In this document: positions 9,493 to 20,873 of the stretch, piece after piece
Layout: each line of letters opens with the position of its first letter
Position numbering within the stretch: the stretch's first letter is position 1
Assembly (NCBI GenBank): GCA_021209875.1
Contig: JAGYVD010000008.1
Location: 1,115,501 to 1,179,500, forward strand
DNA from: Rosellinia necatrix
Taxonomy: Eukaryota; Ascomycota; Sordariomycetes; Xylariales; Xylariaceae
Direction: 5' to 3'
DNA length: 64,000 bases
The notes under the pieces: model-generated
What the model was told of the DNA's origin: nothing
Database searches by the model: none
What the model saw: only the letters and a program-made list of their open reading frames with translations
Translations under genes and position numbers: made by a program

Positions 9493-10632
9493 TCACAGCC
9501 ACTGTCTGTCACCGAAGTGCGATAAGAAGCGACCATCATCTCCCTTCGCGACGCTCGCATTCTCCACCACAGACAAGACGGCCGCGACAGACTCGGTAGG
9601 CGTAATGGGGCCGGCGAACGTTGGCGAGTACTTACCAAACTTCGCCAGCATGACGTCCAGCCCGGCTTTCTGTCCGGGGGTCGCTGGAGAGGAAAAAGGT
9701 AGCGTCAGTCGCTGTTGGACAAACAGACGTTGGCGCGGCAAAAGAGAAAACGGGGGGAAAAAAAAAAGGAGGGGGGAGGGGAATCAATCGTACGCTCGAC
9801 GAAGTGGCCGGTGTCCACCAACCCGGGACAGATACTGAGGAAAAGCACGCCATCCCTCTTGTACTGCGCGTTGAACTTGGCCATGACTACGTTCAGCGCC
9901 GCCCTGCTCATGGCATTCACAGACGTCGGTTCGATCTCGTAGTCGTTGATCCAGTCAATGTCGGCGATCCCGCTGGAGATGGCCACGACCTTCTTCGCCG
10001 TTCCCTTGAGGATCTGCGGCATGAATAGGTTGAACAAGTGAATGTTGGCTAGTGCATTGACTTCCATCGACTTGCGCAGCTCGTCTGAAAGCTCCCGTGG
10101 TCGCTGACCCCTATTATAGCTCTGTCAGCCCAGTTTACAAGTATACGTAAGGTGTTATAAAGGATTGGCTGAAGTGCTAACTCACATAGTTCCAATATTA
10201 TCGTATGTATCCATCGATGTAAGATACGCCGCATGGGCAATAAGATAGTCGAGGCTTCCGCCCGTGATGGTGGCAGCATCCGCAGCGGCGGCCTAGCAAG
10301 AGGACAGGCCTTGACATGTCAGAGTTTTTCCACATAAGCCTGTTATGGCCTCGGATCTGCTCGCCTTTAATTGATCATAGTTGGTGACATCTGCCTTGAG
10401 CAGAGTGATATTGGCACGTGAGTCTAGCTCCTCGTCTACTCTCTTTTCGGTCGAGGGTTTATTGCGGACAATGCCGATAACGATGTTCGCTGGGTCATTA
10501 GAGAGCTGCTTCATGAACTCCCACTACATACGGAAGTCAGCTAGATTCCCAACCCACAAACCAATATCGTGCTTAAAGCTTGGAACCCACCCCAAGCCCC
10601 TTTGAAACCCCTGTGATAAGGTAGGAAGGCAT
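9493..10632 (-). CDS. SDR-family protein lacking the YxxxK catalytic pair
   Basis: Five exons join to 271 residues: 10632-10591, 10523-10365, 10292-10186, 10110-9794 and 9683-9493; all phases fit. The start MPSYLITGVSKGLG gives the cofactor motif TGxxxGxG. Later blocks (VIGIVRNKPS, GGSLDYLIAHAAY, ANIHLFNLFMPQILKG, KKVVAISSGIADID, DGVLFLSICPGLVDTGHF, FAGPITPTESVAAVLSVV) fit a common fungal NAD(P)-binding SDR family of this length. The usual Tyr and Lys of the YxxxK motif are Asn168 and Arg172 (SVNAMSRAALN), and the NAG motif reads HAA, so normal SDR catalysis is doubtful. Intron 2 (10364-10293) has a GC donor (AAAG|GCGAGC); the other donors are GT. The reading is internally consistent; loss of activity is inference. 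Confidence 0.85.
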
Positions 10633-11858
10633 CGTGTATCAAATGAATGAAAGATATGTGACGGAAAACGGAACTGTTAGCCCCTCTACAATCATGTTGG
10701 TATATATGCGCGAACTACTCCGCGATAAGATATAACAGAAGAGAACTCGAATAAAAGATGACGATGTGTGGTCGGCCGTTAATTGTCTTAGTTGCCGTTC
10801 GCTCATATATTATCGTTAGGCAGTATTATATGAATCAATTTAGTCTCGTTCATGGCAACTGAGACTAGCGATTTATATCTACGATGGCCCAAGACTGCAC
10901 TCTCACCATCACTGCCGCCGGGCTTCGAGATTCCCGGCGCCCGGTTCCCACCGGACATGGCGCATTCCAATCCACGGCCGCGAAACCAATCACGGGCTTT
11001 CCTTACCGGCTGGGGCCCCGAGGCCTCGGGAAGCGTAGCTCGAGCATTACTGAAGAGCAATTGTCATACGTGAATACAAGCAACCAATAGCGACAGAGGG
11101 TTGATTGATTGATTATGTCTGTTGTCATGCGCGTGGTCTTTTTTTTTTTTTGCCCAGGTAAGGTACTTTGGGCTGCTCAAAGAGTGGTAAACTATTTATA
11201 TCACACATGCCAGTATATAACCGAGTCCAGAGACTTGGGCTTTTCTTCATCCGCTTTGCTGTTGTATATAACTCCTGCTCGCGTTCACACTTATTTGCTT
11301 CTGGGTTTTAGATAGTGGTGCGTTTAGCAACGCTTGGCCTCCGTAGAGGCCCCCGCGGGGAGGCGTGCATGACTAGTTACGTTGTGCCTGACCATTTTTC
11401 AAGTGGTATAGAAGCCGGGAATATTATGTCTAGGTGGCGGCTGCCTACGCCAAGGACGTAGTGTGTTCGCCGCTGTCGCCGCCGACCACGCTTTTCGGGT
11501 TGTTGATTCGTATTACTTGGGCTCAAGGCGGTTTAGCCACCGCCTAACCTAGATGACTAGGCAGCACAGCAGCAGAAGCCTGTCCGCTGATAACTTACCA
11601 AGTCTTCGCCTAGTCGCCTGAAGTTCCAGTTGGTCTAGCCGAGATCGCCTTGCTAGTTTACGTACGATCACCCTGGCCCCCTAGGGTGTCCGATATATTT
11701 CGTGATCCCCCTTGTCCTAAAGAGAGAGGTTCCTTAGAATATTGATTGATACCATCTCTTTGGCTTCCGTGCAGGTTTCTGGGGAGGGTAGGCTTGTCGT
11801 CCAACGACGGCTAGGACATAGGACTGGAACAAAACAGTAGTTAGCCACCGACAAATCT
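10633..11858. other. 1.2 kb intergenic, no clear gene
   Basis: Short open frames near 10803-11090 and 11109-11315 lack recognisable motifs and consistent splicing. A GC-rich inverted repeat (GGCCTCCGTAGAGGCC) lies near 11336. I see no gene I can support. Confidence 0.4.
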
Positions 11859-12187
11859 TCAAATCTTCAAAGTAGAAGGAAAGTTGAGATATCTGACCTC
11901 ATCGAGTGGGCGATGTGACCTGATGGTATATATATTATGACGCATCTGAAGGCAAGATGCTTGTCAGCCTATTAAAGCCACCACCCATGGATGAATACAG
12001 AAGTCAACCTTCATACTTCACACTCAAACTGCTCCTTGCCGAAAATCTCGTCTAGCGCCAGCTTCAACATTAATGGATGTGGAATCTTCTTCGCTTGTAT
12101 CTCCGTTGTACACATGCTAACAGTCTCCCCTTTGGGTCGCTCTTCTCTAATAGAGTTACTAGCGCTTTTCGACGTGGTGGTATTCAT
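11859..12187 (-). CDS. Small spliced hypothetical protein (85 residues)
   Basis: An ATG at 12187 (MNTTTSKSASNSI) opens a 57-codon exon to 12017. It ends at a GTATGA donor, with a CTGAC branch-like site and a CAG acceptor, and a second exon of 28 codons plus TGA runs from 11945 to 11859. The 71-nt intron fits fungal rules, and both phases are zero. The central part (EIQAKKIPHPLMLKLALDEIFGKEQFECE, continued by MRHNIYTIR) is amphipathic and looks like a compact folded domain. The N-terminus is Ser/Thr-rich, and no signal peptide is seen. I do not recognise the family. The last residues may be degenerate, so this could also be a decaying gene. Confidence 0.45.
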
Positions 12188-12410
12188 TGTTCGGTTGCAA
12201 TAGAACATGGCCTTGGCCGGGTGTGATAATAAGTATTGGGCGTGAGCTAGTAGGACAGAAGAATACCAACTACGCAAAATGGAGGACAGAATTAAAGCTC
12301 AATATAGAAAAGGGTAGAAAATAGAAGAGGTTGAGTCGGGAATTGCAGAGGGAAAGGATAGCTGGGTTTGATCTTGACTTTTAACACCAAGCTCGATGCT
12401 ATCTATTATA

Positions 12411-12461
12411 TGCCTCAATCCCTTACCCCAATCCCTTGCCTCAATCCCTTGCCTCGATTCC
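12411..12461. repeat. Degenerate 13-mer tandem repeat
   Basis: About four imperfect units of CCTCAATCCCTTG lie in tandem. Confidence 0.7.
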
Positions 12462-13642
12462 CTGTTTGTGCTACAACATCGACAAAGGGTTTTGCTGCGT
12501 GCATCATGGGGCTCAGCTTGCCGCTTTGCTCCGTGTCTCATTCAGCGGGTTAGCCCACCCACGGCCGCGTGTCCTAAGCATATGTTGCATCGCTGGATAC
12601 GCCGAAAACCAGCACAATTCATAATCACCCCACCTACCACCAGCCAGTCTCCAAATACTGGTACCAGGCAAGCAACCCGAGCCATCCCTCTTATAGGTAG
12701 TAAAATGATATATTTTCCGTCTGTTGGCTACGATGCACCGACCCAAGATCGTGATGCACATTCCGATACAACACCTTAAACACCCTAACTAGTGGATTGA
12801 TTAATCGACCGGCCCGCCGTCAAGGTACTTACCCAAGCCTTCTCTTCTGGGTAACTATTAAAAGTGGTAAGGCATCGTATGGTCTGCACATGGCTGACTA
12901 CACCCCCACCTGGATGAGGTAGCCATCCTAGTATGCCTTCTAGGCCTTCAATTGCTGCTCCGAAGGGGCGTAGGTGTGTGGTGTGGCAGTGCTTTTGGTG
13001 CCAGAGAAGTGGAATATTATGCGCATACGTGCTGGCGACGGTGGCGACGTTACCGCTAATCTCATTCTGGAGCGCCTACATAGTTATAGGCACTTTAGTG
13101 CGTACCGGCAGTGAGGCACCTACTTACCGAGCCTGCCTCTAGCAGGGTACCTAGGCACTCACCTATTCCTGAGGCACCTAGTGGCACAATGCCCGGATAG
13201 GTACCGAGGAGGGCGCTACTTCGTTTAGTGTTTAAATGTTAGCTACCTACCCGGCTCTGTAGCCCGCATGACGCACGCGGAGAGGGAGCTAGCTCAACTA
13301 CTTGTACCTATGAAGTAGAAAATCCAGAAGGGGGCGCACGCTCCCCCAATGCTACTGTACGAGGCACCCAGGTATAGTGCGCGGACGAGCGCAGATCAGA
13401 ATCCAAACGTCTTATAAACCCGCGTAGTGCCTTAGGTAGAATCAAATGCTGCCTCAATCTAGCCCCTTGATCGAAACGTGCCATATTCCAGGGTTGTCTT
13501 CCTATTCTGCAATTTGCCTCTCCTACTTTGCACCAGCCTATCTTAAACGCCAAATTGAACCTCGCCTTGTTACCGTGACAATTGGACCCTGGGTGGCCTG
13601 GACAAATCACTGCCGGGAACTGGAAACCGACCCTGCAGTGAC

Positions 13643-13675
13643 TACGGAATACGGAACACGGAATACGGAACACGA
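13643..13675. repeat. 14-bp tandem repeat upstream of kinase start
   Basis: Two copies of ACGGAATACGGAAC end a few bases before the kinase ATG at 13679, so the repeat probably lies in the 5' leader. Confidence 0.8.
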
Positions 13676-13678
13676 ACA

Positions 13679-15926
13679 ATGGATCCCGAAGTTCAGGAAT
13701 ACCGTCGTCTTGGCCCCCCATCCCAAATGTCACAGTGTAGTACCGCACAGGATGAGACAGAGTGGCAACTGGCCACCGATAGAGGTGCGAGGGAGTGGCT
13801 AGAACCGGAGCTCCTGAAGCCGTGTGCGACTGGCCCCGTCTTGAATGGTGTCGGGTCTGGCTTTGATCCAATCCGGATCAACACAGACCTCGAATCCCCA
13901 AATTGGCATTCGATTCTGGGGAATTCCCCTCAGGATCGGTCTAAATCACCTCTGAAGAAGTTAGATGAATCTTTGCGCCAGGCACGCGTCAAAGAACCAG
14001 AAAGTAATCGGTACTATATTCCAGCAAATAAACAATGTGATCTCATCACACGGGATAGTATATGTGAGATCATAGGCGCGGATGACGCCCTTGTGGATCA
14101 AATATTGCCTCGTTCCTCCGACTCGAACCATCGGGAGGCACGAACCGCTTCTCCGTCTCGACGCAAATTGTTTGCTATCCTTGTGATGATCGGCGCGCCA
14201 AGAAGGATCCTCTCCTTCATACAGGAAAACATATGGGATAGCGACCTCCCTCTTCAACGAAATCCCCACACCCACAGATGGGAGCCTCACAATAGCATCA
14301 ATGATGAGAACCCGCCCGGAGCACCGCCTTCCAAGGGCGACATATGGAGTTCTCACGAGGGAGACTGCTTTGTTCACGTTTACCAATGGTGGCTAATTTC
14401 ACCCGAATTCGACTTAGACGGCCCAGAATTGAAGCATTATCACCTCCACGACCAGATTCCGCTTCCATTCGTGAAGGGGAGCCTCGGTAGGGAAAAACCC
14501 GCCACTGGGGGATTCGCGCAGGTACGGAGGGTCTGCATCCATCCCGCACATCATAACTTTAACCCACGAAAAAGATGCCTTATATCGCACGAGCCATCAT
14601 TCTCAGTATCACCCGCAACCAGTCGTACCCTTGTTCAGCCCGAAGAAATGTATTTCGCCGTGAAGCGCTTAGGATCCGGGGAGAAGACCGAATTCGATCT
14701 GGAAGTCCAAGCCTTGAGCCGTTTTCGAGACGACGGTGATCCGCACCTCATTAAACTCCTCGCTACTTATTACGACGGGAAACACTATCACCTAATATTC
14801 CACTGGGCCAATGGAAACCTCAAAGACCTTTGGCGATGGAACCCAAATCCTCCGAAAAGTTACGATACGAGCTTGTGGATTTCGGAGCAATCCCTTATGA
14901 TGGGTAATGCGCTGCGCAAACTTCACCAGGGCGACTTCAAAAACAGGACCGGACGAGAATTGGGGGAGCAGCCCCTAAAAGGACGGCAGGGAGATATCAA
15001 GCCGGAGAACATCCTATGGTTCCCACGGGATGCCGATTCCAAAGGAAACCTAGCTCTCGCAGACTTCGGACTTACAAAATACCATAACCCCGAAACGGTG
15101 CTTCGACAGTACAAAGGCAAAGAGCTAGCTGCAACACGTACATATCGCCCCCCAGAATATGACCTGGGGACACATATTTCGCCCTCGTGGGACATCTGGA
15201 CCCTTGGTTGTGTCTACCTCGGGTTTCTAATCTGGTATTTACAAGGCTGGGAAGCCGTTGACGAGTTCTCAGAATGGCGCAAGAGCTGCGACCTAGGAGT
15301 CTATGGGATCAAAGAGGATAAGTACTTCACAAGCGATAAATGGTCGACATTTGGCGCGTATCGCAAAGACCCCGTCATCCAGGTGAGTGCCGCCTACACA
15401 CACATACAACACCAATGGCGAACGAGGATGCTAACGGCTACCGCCATCGACTAGAAAATCACAGGTCTCCACAATCATCGAGATTGCACCGAATTCATTC
15501 ATAGATTCCTCGATCTGATTGCCCATGACAGTAAGTCGCCCCAGGCTACGCCCAAGACGGCCCAATTTAACCCAGACTATTACAGTGATCCGCGTCCGCT
15601 CGGACAAGCGCATAGACTCCGCCGCACTCTACCAGCAGTTAGAGAACATGTTTGTTCAACATAAAGCCGACCGGGAATATGGCACTGGGCCGAAAAAAGC
15701 TTTCACTACGAGAAGGACACATGAATCGGATAAGAAAAGTTCACTTTTGGAAACCCTCTCAAGCCTAGGGAGTGTCGCTCACGGAGCGATGACTCGAGTT
15801 GGACTTTGGATGTTTAAATTTACGAAATCCCCCGGGCCTTTACCCTTTCAAATAGGGATCCGAGATGGGACGGCGGAAGCTGGGCCATCCTCTACGGGTA
15901 TGCTGGGTCAGAGCCGGGTCAAATGA
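13679..15926 (+). CDS. Divergent fungal protein kinase
   Basis: Three exons (13679-15382, 15455-15530, 15586-15926) encode 706 residues; donors are GTGAGT and GTAAGT and phases fit. The first 260 residues are a helical region without a known motif. The kinase domain follows: a glycine-rich loop near residues 270-285 (KPATGGFAQVRRV), Lys329 in YFAVKRLGSG, catalytic loop RQGDIKPENILWF with Asp439, DFG with Asp462 (LADFGLTKYH), TYRPPEYD and SWDIWTLGCVY. Exon 2 carries the helix DCTEFIHRFLDLI and exon 3 the domain end. The catalytic-loop His is Gln437, and the Arg of HRD is Gly, as in many fungal kinases of this kind. Such kinases are often found near HET genes. It may be an active, non-canonical kinase; the substrate is unknown. 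Confidence 0.9.
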
Positions 15927-16857
15927 AAGGGCAACCCTAAACCAGCAGCAGTGTCAAATCTTGCGGCCTAGATAACTACCACCCACCAATCACCAATTTC
16001 ATCCATTTTCAACGTACTTTCAACTTCAACAGCCCTTAGATAGTCGGTCGTAATCAAAAGCAGCCTTGGGTAGGCTGTCATCCTTAACCGCCCTTGGATC
16101 ACATAGCAGCGCGAATTACTTGCGAAATTGAATTGTAATTCTGATAAGCGACATGTCTACCGCCCAGTGATTTAGGTGTTAAACAATCATTCACGGGAAG
16201 TTCGGACCTTGCACCTGAAGAAATCGGCGCATTGCGCCGCCATCATGGTCACATAAGCACGAGATAGCTGATACTACAGATTTAGGGTCACCCTCACCCC
16301 CTCGCTAATACAATTTTGACACCACCTAGCCAACTCTAGAACCACAAATACTAGGTATGAAAAAAGGCAAAACATATATACTTTGGCATTTATTTTTTAT
16401 ACTCTACCGAAAAATGAGATACTATATATTTAATGCGTTTTTAAAAGTGACAGAATATAGCACAGGAGAAGTGTCGTGCCACTTAATATATGGCTGTGGT
16501 GTTCTCGTTAGACTCGCTCTGCTGGGCTCTATCCTCAACCCCTAGACCTATCACGGAATAGGACAGACCCAGATGTCCTTAAGAAGGCAAGAGCCAAAAA
16601 TACCCCCAGGTTGGATTGTGGAAGTGCTAAGACGCAAGTCGCTGCAACTGCCTTCGAGAGCCTGGGATTCCCTCCTAATCGGTAGGAAAGCGCCGGGTTA
16701 AAATCGTATGACAATAAACGTATTCATCTTATTGTAGCCGATGATTTATTCGGGTCGTGAATGAACTTCCCAACGAAACCAATCTCGTGACCAGAAAACA
16801 GAAAAACTAGCAGCATCAGATTCGTCGAGTAGTTCGAGGTAGCGCAACCTGTGAGCA
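15927..16857. other. Intergenic between convergent kinase genes
   Basis: This is about 0.9 kb between the plus-strand kinase stop and the 3' end of the interrupted minus-strand kinase. It is AT-leaning near 16360-16450. No gene is seen. Confidence 0.5.
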
Positions 16858-17047
16858 TCACCCGCCAAGGCCTGGGATTTTGTTCAAACGGTCTAATACT
16901 TGCTGGGATTTTAGTCTCCGAATCCGTTCAATATCAGTCATACCGTCGATGAGTTCCTGGCATTGTCTGAGAGCTGTGCCTGGTTCCGTGGTCTTGCGTA
17001 ACTTTTTCAACCATTGAGTAAATAAATGGTGTCGTTTATATTGTGGG
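16858..17047 (-). pseudogene. 3' end of retrotransposon-interrupted kinase gene
   Basis: This open stretch encodes the last 60 or so residues of a kinase (QYKRHHLFTQWLKKLRK, then RQCQELIDGM, ERIRRLKSQQVLDRLNKI) and ends in TGA at 16858-16860. The pattern of a helix with CQELI, followed by RL, then QVLDRL, matches the end of a kinase C-lobe. There is no start codon. It abuts the TSD GTGGG (17043-17047) and element O. The frame entering this piece is the frame in which the 5' part leaves 52835-54170 once one TSD copy is removed, so the two pieces are one broken gene of about 485 codons. Confidence 0.85.
17043..17047. repeat. Target-site duplication GTGGG, left copy
   Basis: GTGGG directly precedes the first LTR base (TGTGACA) and is repeated at 52835-52839 directly after the last LTR base (TGTGACA). 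Gypsy integrases give 5-bp duplications. Confidence 0.9.
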
Positions 17048-17355
17048 TGTGACAAGGCTTGGCTTGGAAGGGTAATAATTGCTTTATATTTATAATAATT
17101 TTTTTGGTTTTAAGAAGCGATAAGGAAGAAAAAAAAAAGATCTAGCTATTTTAGCTCGGGCTGTTATTTATGCCCGATTTTTATATAGTAAGTTTTTATA
17201 GTTTAAATCTTTATTTTTATAAGTAGTTAGTTAACTTTTTAGCCTTATATATATTAGTTTTTTTAATACGCTGTTACTTTTTAATAAATATTTTAACATT
17301 TTTTTTAGTTTTTTTTAAGCTTAGCGTATTTATAATATTAGTAGTTTATATAATA
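17048..17355 (-). repeat. Element O, left LTR (3' LTR)
   Basis: This aligns over its whole length with 52530-52834 in the same orientation, with differences that are nearly all transitions. Its outer 80 bases keep G and C (ACAAGGCTTGGCTTGGAAGG), while its inner end is RIP-mutated. The right LTR shows the opposite gradient. Confidence 0.9.
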
Positions 17356-18269
17356 TAATCTTTTTTTTTTTTAAAGCTTGTTTTTAAAGCAATAATTTAT
17401 TAAGTCGCGTAATTATTAGCTAGCTTGCTTAAATATTATTAATAATATTTTTTAACTAGTTTTTTAGCGCTTTTATTTTTAAAATGTTTATAAAGCTTTT
17501 AAGTTTAATACTATTTAACAGGCCAACTTTTCTATTTAATTAAATATTTAACATGCTTTTAAGTTTTTAAAAAGTTTATAATTTATTTTATTTAATAGTT
17601 TTTAGCTTTTATTAAGTCTGTTTTTTATAAAACTTAGTTAAAATTAAGCTATATTTAATTATTAGCGTAATAAAATTTTATAAATAAAACATAAAATAAA
17701 TTATAAATTTTTATTTTTAAATAGTATTAATTTAATAGCAGTAAAAAATTATTTTTTTATTTAAAAAATCTAAACATTTTTTATTAAGCTTTTAACAGGC
17801 CGTTTTATTTTAATGTTGCAAGCGTTAAATATTACTAGCTGATTTTTTATATATGTAAGCGTTTTAAATCGTTGTTTATTAGCTTATTTTTTATTTAGCT
17901 TTAGCTTTTTTAAATACTTTTTATGTTTTTATAAATTTTAATTATTTAATATATATATAAAATACTTTTAAGTTATATAAAGTTCTTATAAAAAGTTATA
18001 AATTACTAAATAAAAGCTATAATTTATAAAAAAGTTATATATAATAATGCTAATATTATATTATTATATATAAATTCTGCTATAAAATTAAATTTTTTAA
18101 TTAAATATTTTATAATTTATAAAAGCTTATAAATAAACTTTAAAAGTCTGGTTAAATTGTTTAGTCTGTTTATTAATTTAAAAATAAAAGCTGTATTTAT
18201 TTTATTTTTATATTTACTAGCTTAAAAATCTTTTTATAAATAAAAATAAACTTAAAGTTTTTATTAAAA

Positions 18270-18650
18270 ATAATATTAAAAATATTTTATAAAGCTTTTA
18301 ATATATTTTAATAAATATTTAAATAAAATTTTCCGTTTTTTGCTGTTTTTTAAAAAGTATAAAATAAGCTATTTTAATAAACAGGTCTATTATTACTTAT
18401 ATAAAATCATACCTGTTAAACAGTAGTAAGTTAATTATAAAATCTATTGCTATTAATTGCTAAAGTTTATAATATAATTTTATAAGTTGTAATTATTTAT
18501 AAAAAAAGTGTTGCAGCAGTTTATTTCGTTAATATTCTAGGCATCCGCGGATATACTTTTTTATTAATTTTTTTAAACCTGGCTACTAGAAGTTCTTAGT
18601 AATAAGTTCTAAAGTTTTATTTATTTTTATATAGCCGGTTATTTTTATAT
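18270..18650 (-). pseudogene. Element O integrase remnant
   Basis: Read on the minus strand, the frame gives ITGYIKINKTLELITKNF, PGLKKLIKKYIRGC and RNKLLQHFFY, the zinc-binding N-terminal domain of a Gypsy integrase with His and some Cys codons changed. It is followed by core segments AIDFIINLLL, YDFI, VIIDLFIKIAYFI and FKKQQKTENFI. Stops sit where Gln, Trp or Arg codons are expected, as RIP produces. This is decayed coding sequence, not a working gene. Confidence 0.75.
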
Positions 18651-19744
18651 TATATTTAAATTTTAGCATATTTTATTAAAAGGATTTTAGTATTTAAAAG
18701 CGTTTTTTTTTATAAAGCAGCTTATTAATTTTTTCGATATTTTTTTTTAAAGTTACAACTTATATTTAGTACTTTAAGTTTTTAAAAGCAGCTTTTTTAA
18801 CTTTTTAAATAAAAAATTCTGTTTATATAAGCGTTTTAAAGCTATATAATCTAGCTGATATAATAATAACTACTAAAGCCGCCAGAAATAATAAGCTGTA
18901 TAAATAAAAAAAATGTTTATTTTATAAAATTAATATAATCGGCTGGTTTTTAGTTTTTTTTTTTAAGCGGTGCTGTTTTAAACGTAATAAAATGTCTGCT
19001 TTTTTATTCTGCTGTTCTAGTCGATAATTTATAATAAACTAATAAAATAACAACTATTAAAACTATTTTGCTTATTATTTATTAAAAACTTTTGCTGTTA
19101 TAAAATATATTAAGTTTTAATAATTTAAATATATTTTTATCCAGTGTTTAATCTTTTTAAATATTATTTCTATTTATTAAATAAATCTATAATAATAAAT
19201 AGTTTTTTATTATATATTTTATAATTTATTTTAGCAGGCATTAATTTTTATAAATAAAAACAATAGGTTTTAGTTTATTATTATTATTTTTTATAATAAA
19301 ACTGTTTTTAAAGCAAAATTAAAAATATTTATTTTTATATATAATATTTTACCGGATTAAAGTATATAAGTACTAATATTTTTATAAAACGTTTTTTAAT
19401 TTTATAAAATGCTGCGTTTATAAGTTCTTTTTATTGCTACTTTTTTTTATTTAATTTGTTTTTGTTTATTAAAAGTTTTATAACTTTTAAAAACTTAAAA
19501 ATAAAACGTTAATAAAAATTAATAAAACTTATAAACTGTTAATATTTTTAAAATTAGTTAATATTTGCTATTTTTTAATATATTATATTTTATTTTTAGC
19601 TATTAAAATTCTATTTGTTTTAATAATATATTTTCAAAATTCTATTTTTTAAACCTGCTATTTATATTTTTAAAAGCAACAGCTAAATTATATTTTATTA
19701 GTTTTTTAAAACTTTTTAATTAATATGTCGTGTTTTTTATTATA

Positions 19745-19978
19745 TTAATATATATTAACAGGTTATTTAAATATATTAAAAGTTCTATATTAATAAAGTT
19801 TTAAAATAAATAGTTTATTATAGATTAAAAAGTAAATAAAGCGTTAATAAATCTTATAAATATAACATTATATTTAAACAGGCTGTATTTATAACAAAAA
19901 ACGGTTTTTTACTTGTATTTTTTTTTAATATAAACTAAATAAAATCTTAATTTAAAATCTATTTTAAAAAACTATTAT
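19745..19978 (-). pseudogene. Element O reverse transcriptase remnant
   Basis: Minus-strand translation gives FKIDFKLRFYLVYIKK, KTVFCYKYSLFKYNVI, IRFINALFTF and IYLNNLLIYINII. These correspond to the Gypsy RT blocks around the first catalytic Asp, the fingers strand and the YLDD box, where both Asp codons read Asn (19762-19773) by G-to-A change. Stop codons are frequent. The position between gag (right) and integrase (left) agrees with minus-strand polarity. Confidence 0.75.
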
Positions 19979-20676
19979 ATAGTTTACAACTTTATTTATA
20001 GCTTATTAATTAAAAAAATAAAATGCTAGATAAGCATTATTATATTATTAAAGCTTTAATAATTAACAACTAGTTATAAAACGTCGTTAAAGTTTTTTTT
20101 TTTTACAAATATAAAAAAAGCATTATATAAAACAGTTAATTTTTTTATTTTACCAGTATTAAGCATTTTTTTTAGTTAAAGTTTTAATATTTTTAGCTCC
20201 TAGGCAATTATAGCATATAGCGGTCTTTATAAAAAAGTGTTTTTTTTTATTAAGTTAATGCTATAGTCTTATAGTTAATAATTTAATAGTTTATATACAG
20301 CTTTTTTAAATATAATAAGTAGGAATTTTTAAAATTTAATAAATATTTAACTAAAGGCGGCTTTTATAGCTGTTTATATTAAAGCTGTGTTAAAATTTAA
20401 AAGTTTTAAAAATATTTTATTAATATAGTTTTTTAATAATAAAAAATAAAATTAAATTTTTTTATAGCTTTAAAATATTTTATAAGTTTATATTTTATTA
20501 TTTATTAGTTAAAAATATAATATTATATTTTTATTTATATTAATTAATTTAAAAAAGCTTTATAAAATAATTTTTTTAATGCTGTAGTACTAGGTTTTTA
20601 ATATAATATCTGCTGCTGCTATAACTATAAAAAGTATTAAAACCTATTATTAGTTTAAAAATTTATTATTTAATAA

Positions 20677-20873
20677 TGTGAAGCCATCCTAACGGATTAC
20701 TTCTTTGGGAAGCCATCCTGGCAGACGACTTCCTTAGGGGAAGCCTTTTTTTGGAAAGCTTTTTTTTAGTGAAGCCTTCTTTCTGGAAGGCTTTTAAGAA
20801 TAGATATATACTAGCTTAGGAGATAGATAGTAAATAGATTTTTTATTTTTTTTTAATTATTTAATGCTTATTA
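20677..20873 (+). repeat. E1 left LTR, 197 bp
   Basis: It begins TGTGAAGCCATCC and ends GCTTATTA (ancestral GCCTACCA). It contains the extra AGGGGAAGCC block shared only with 49006-49202 and an inverted repeat around GAAGCCTTC and GAAGGCTTT. Confidence 0.9.

Larger units (their letters stand above)
12188..13678. other. 1.5 kb intergenic with minor repeats
   Basis: This contains a degenerate tandem repeat at 12411-12461, TACCTAGG-type motifs around 13130-13260 and a short tandem repeat just before the next gene. No coding region is supported. Confidence 0.45.

Noticed and set aside
12513..12779. Overlapping 80-127 codon frames downstream of the CTCAATCCCTTGC repeat
   Set aside because: No motif, no splice context and a repeat-derived start; not supported as a gene.
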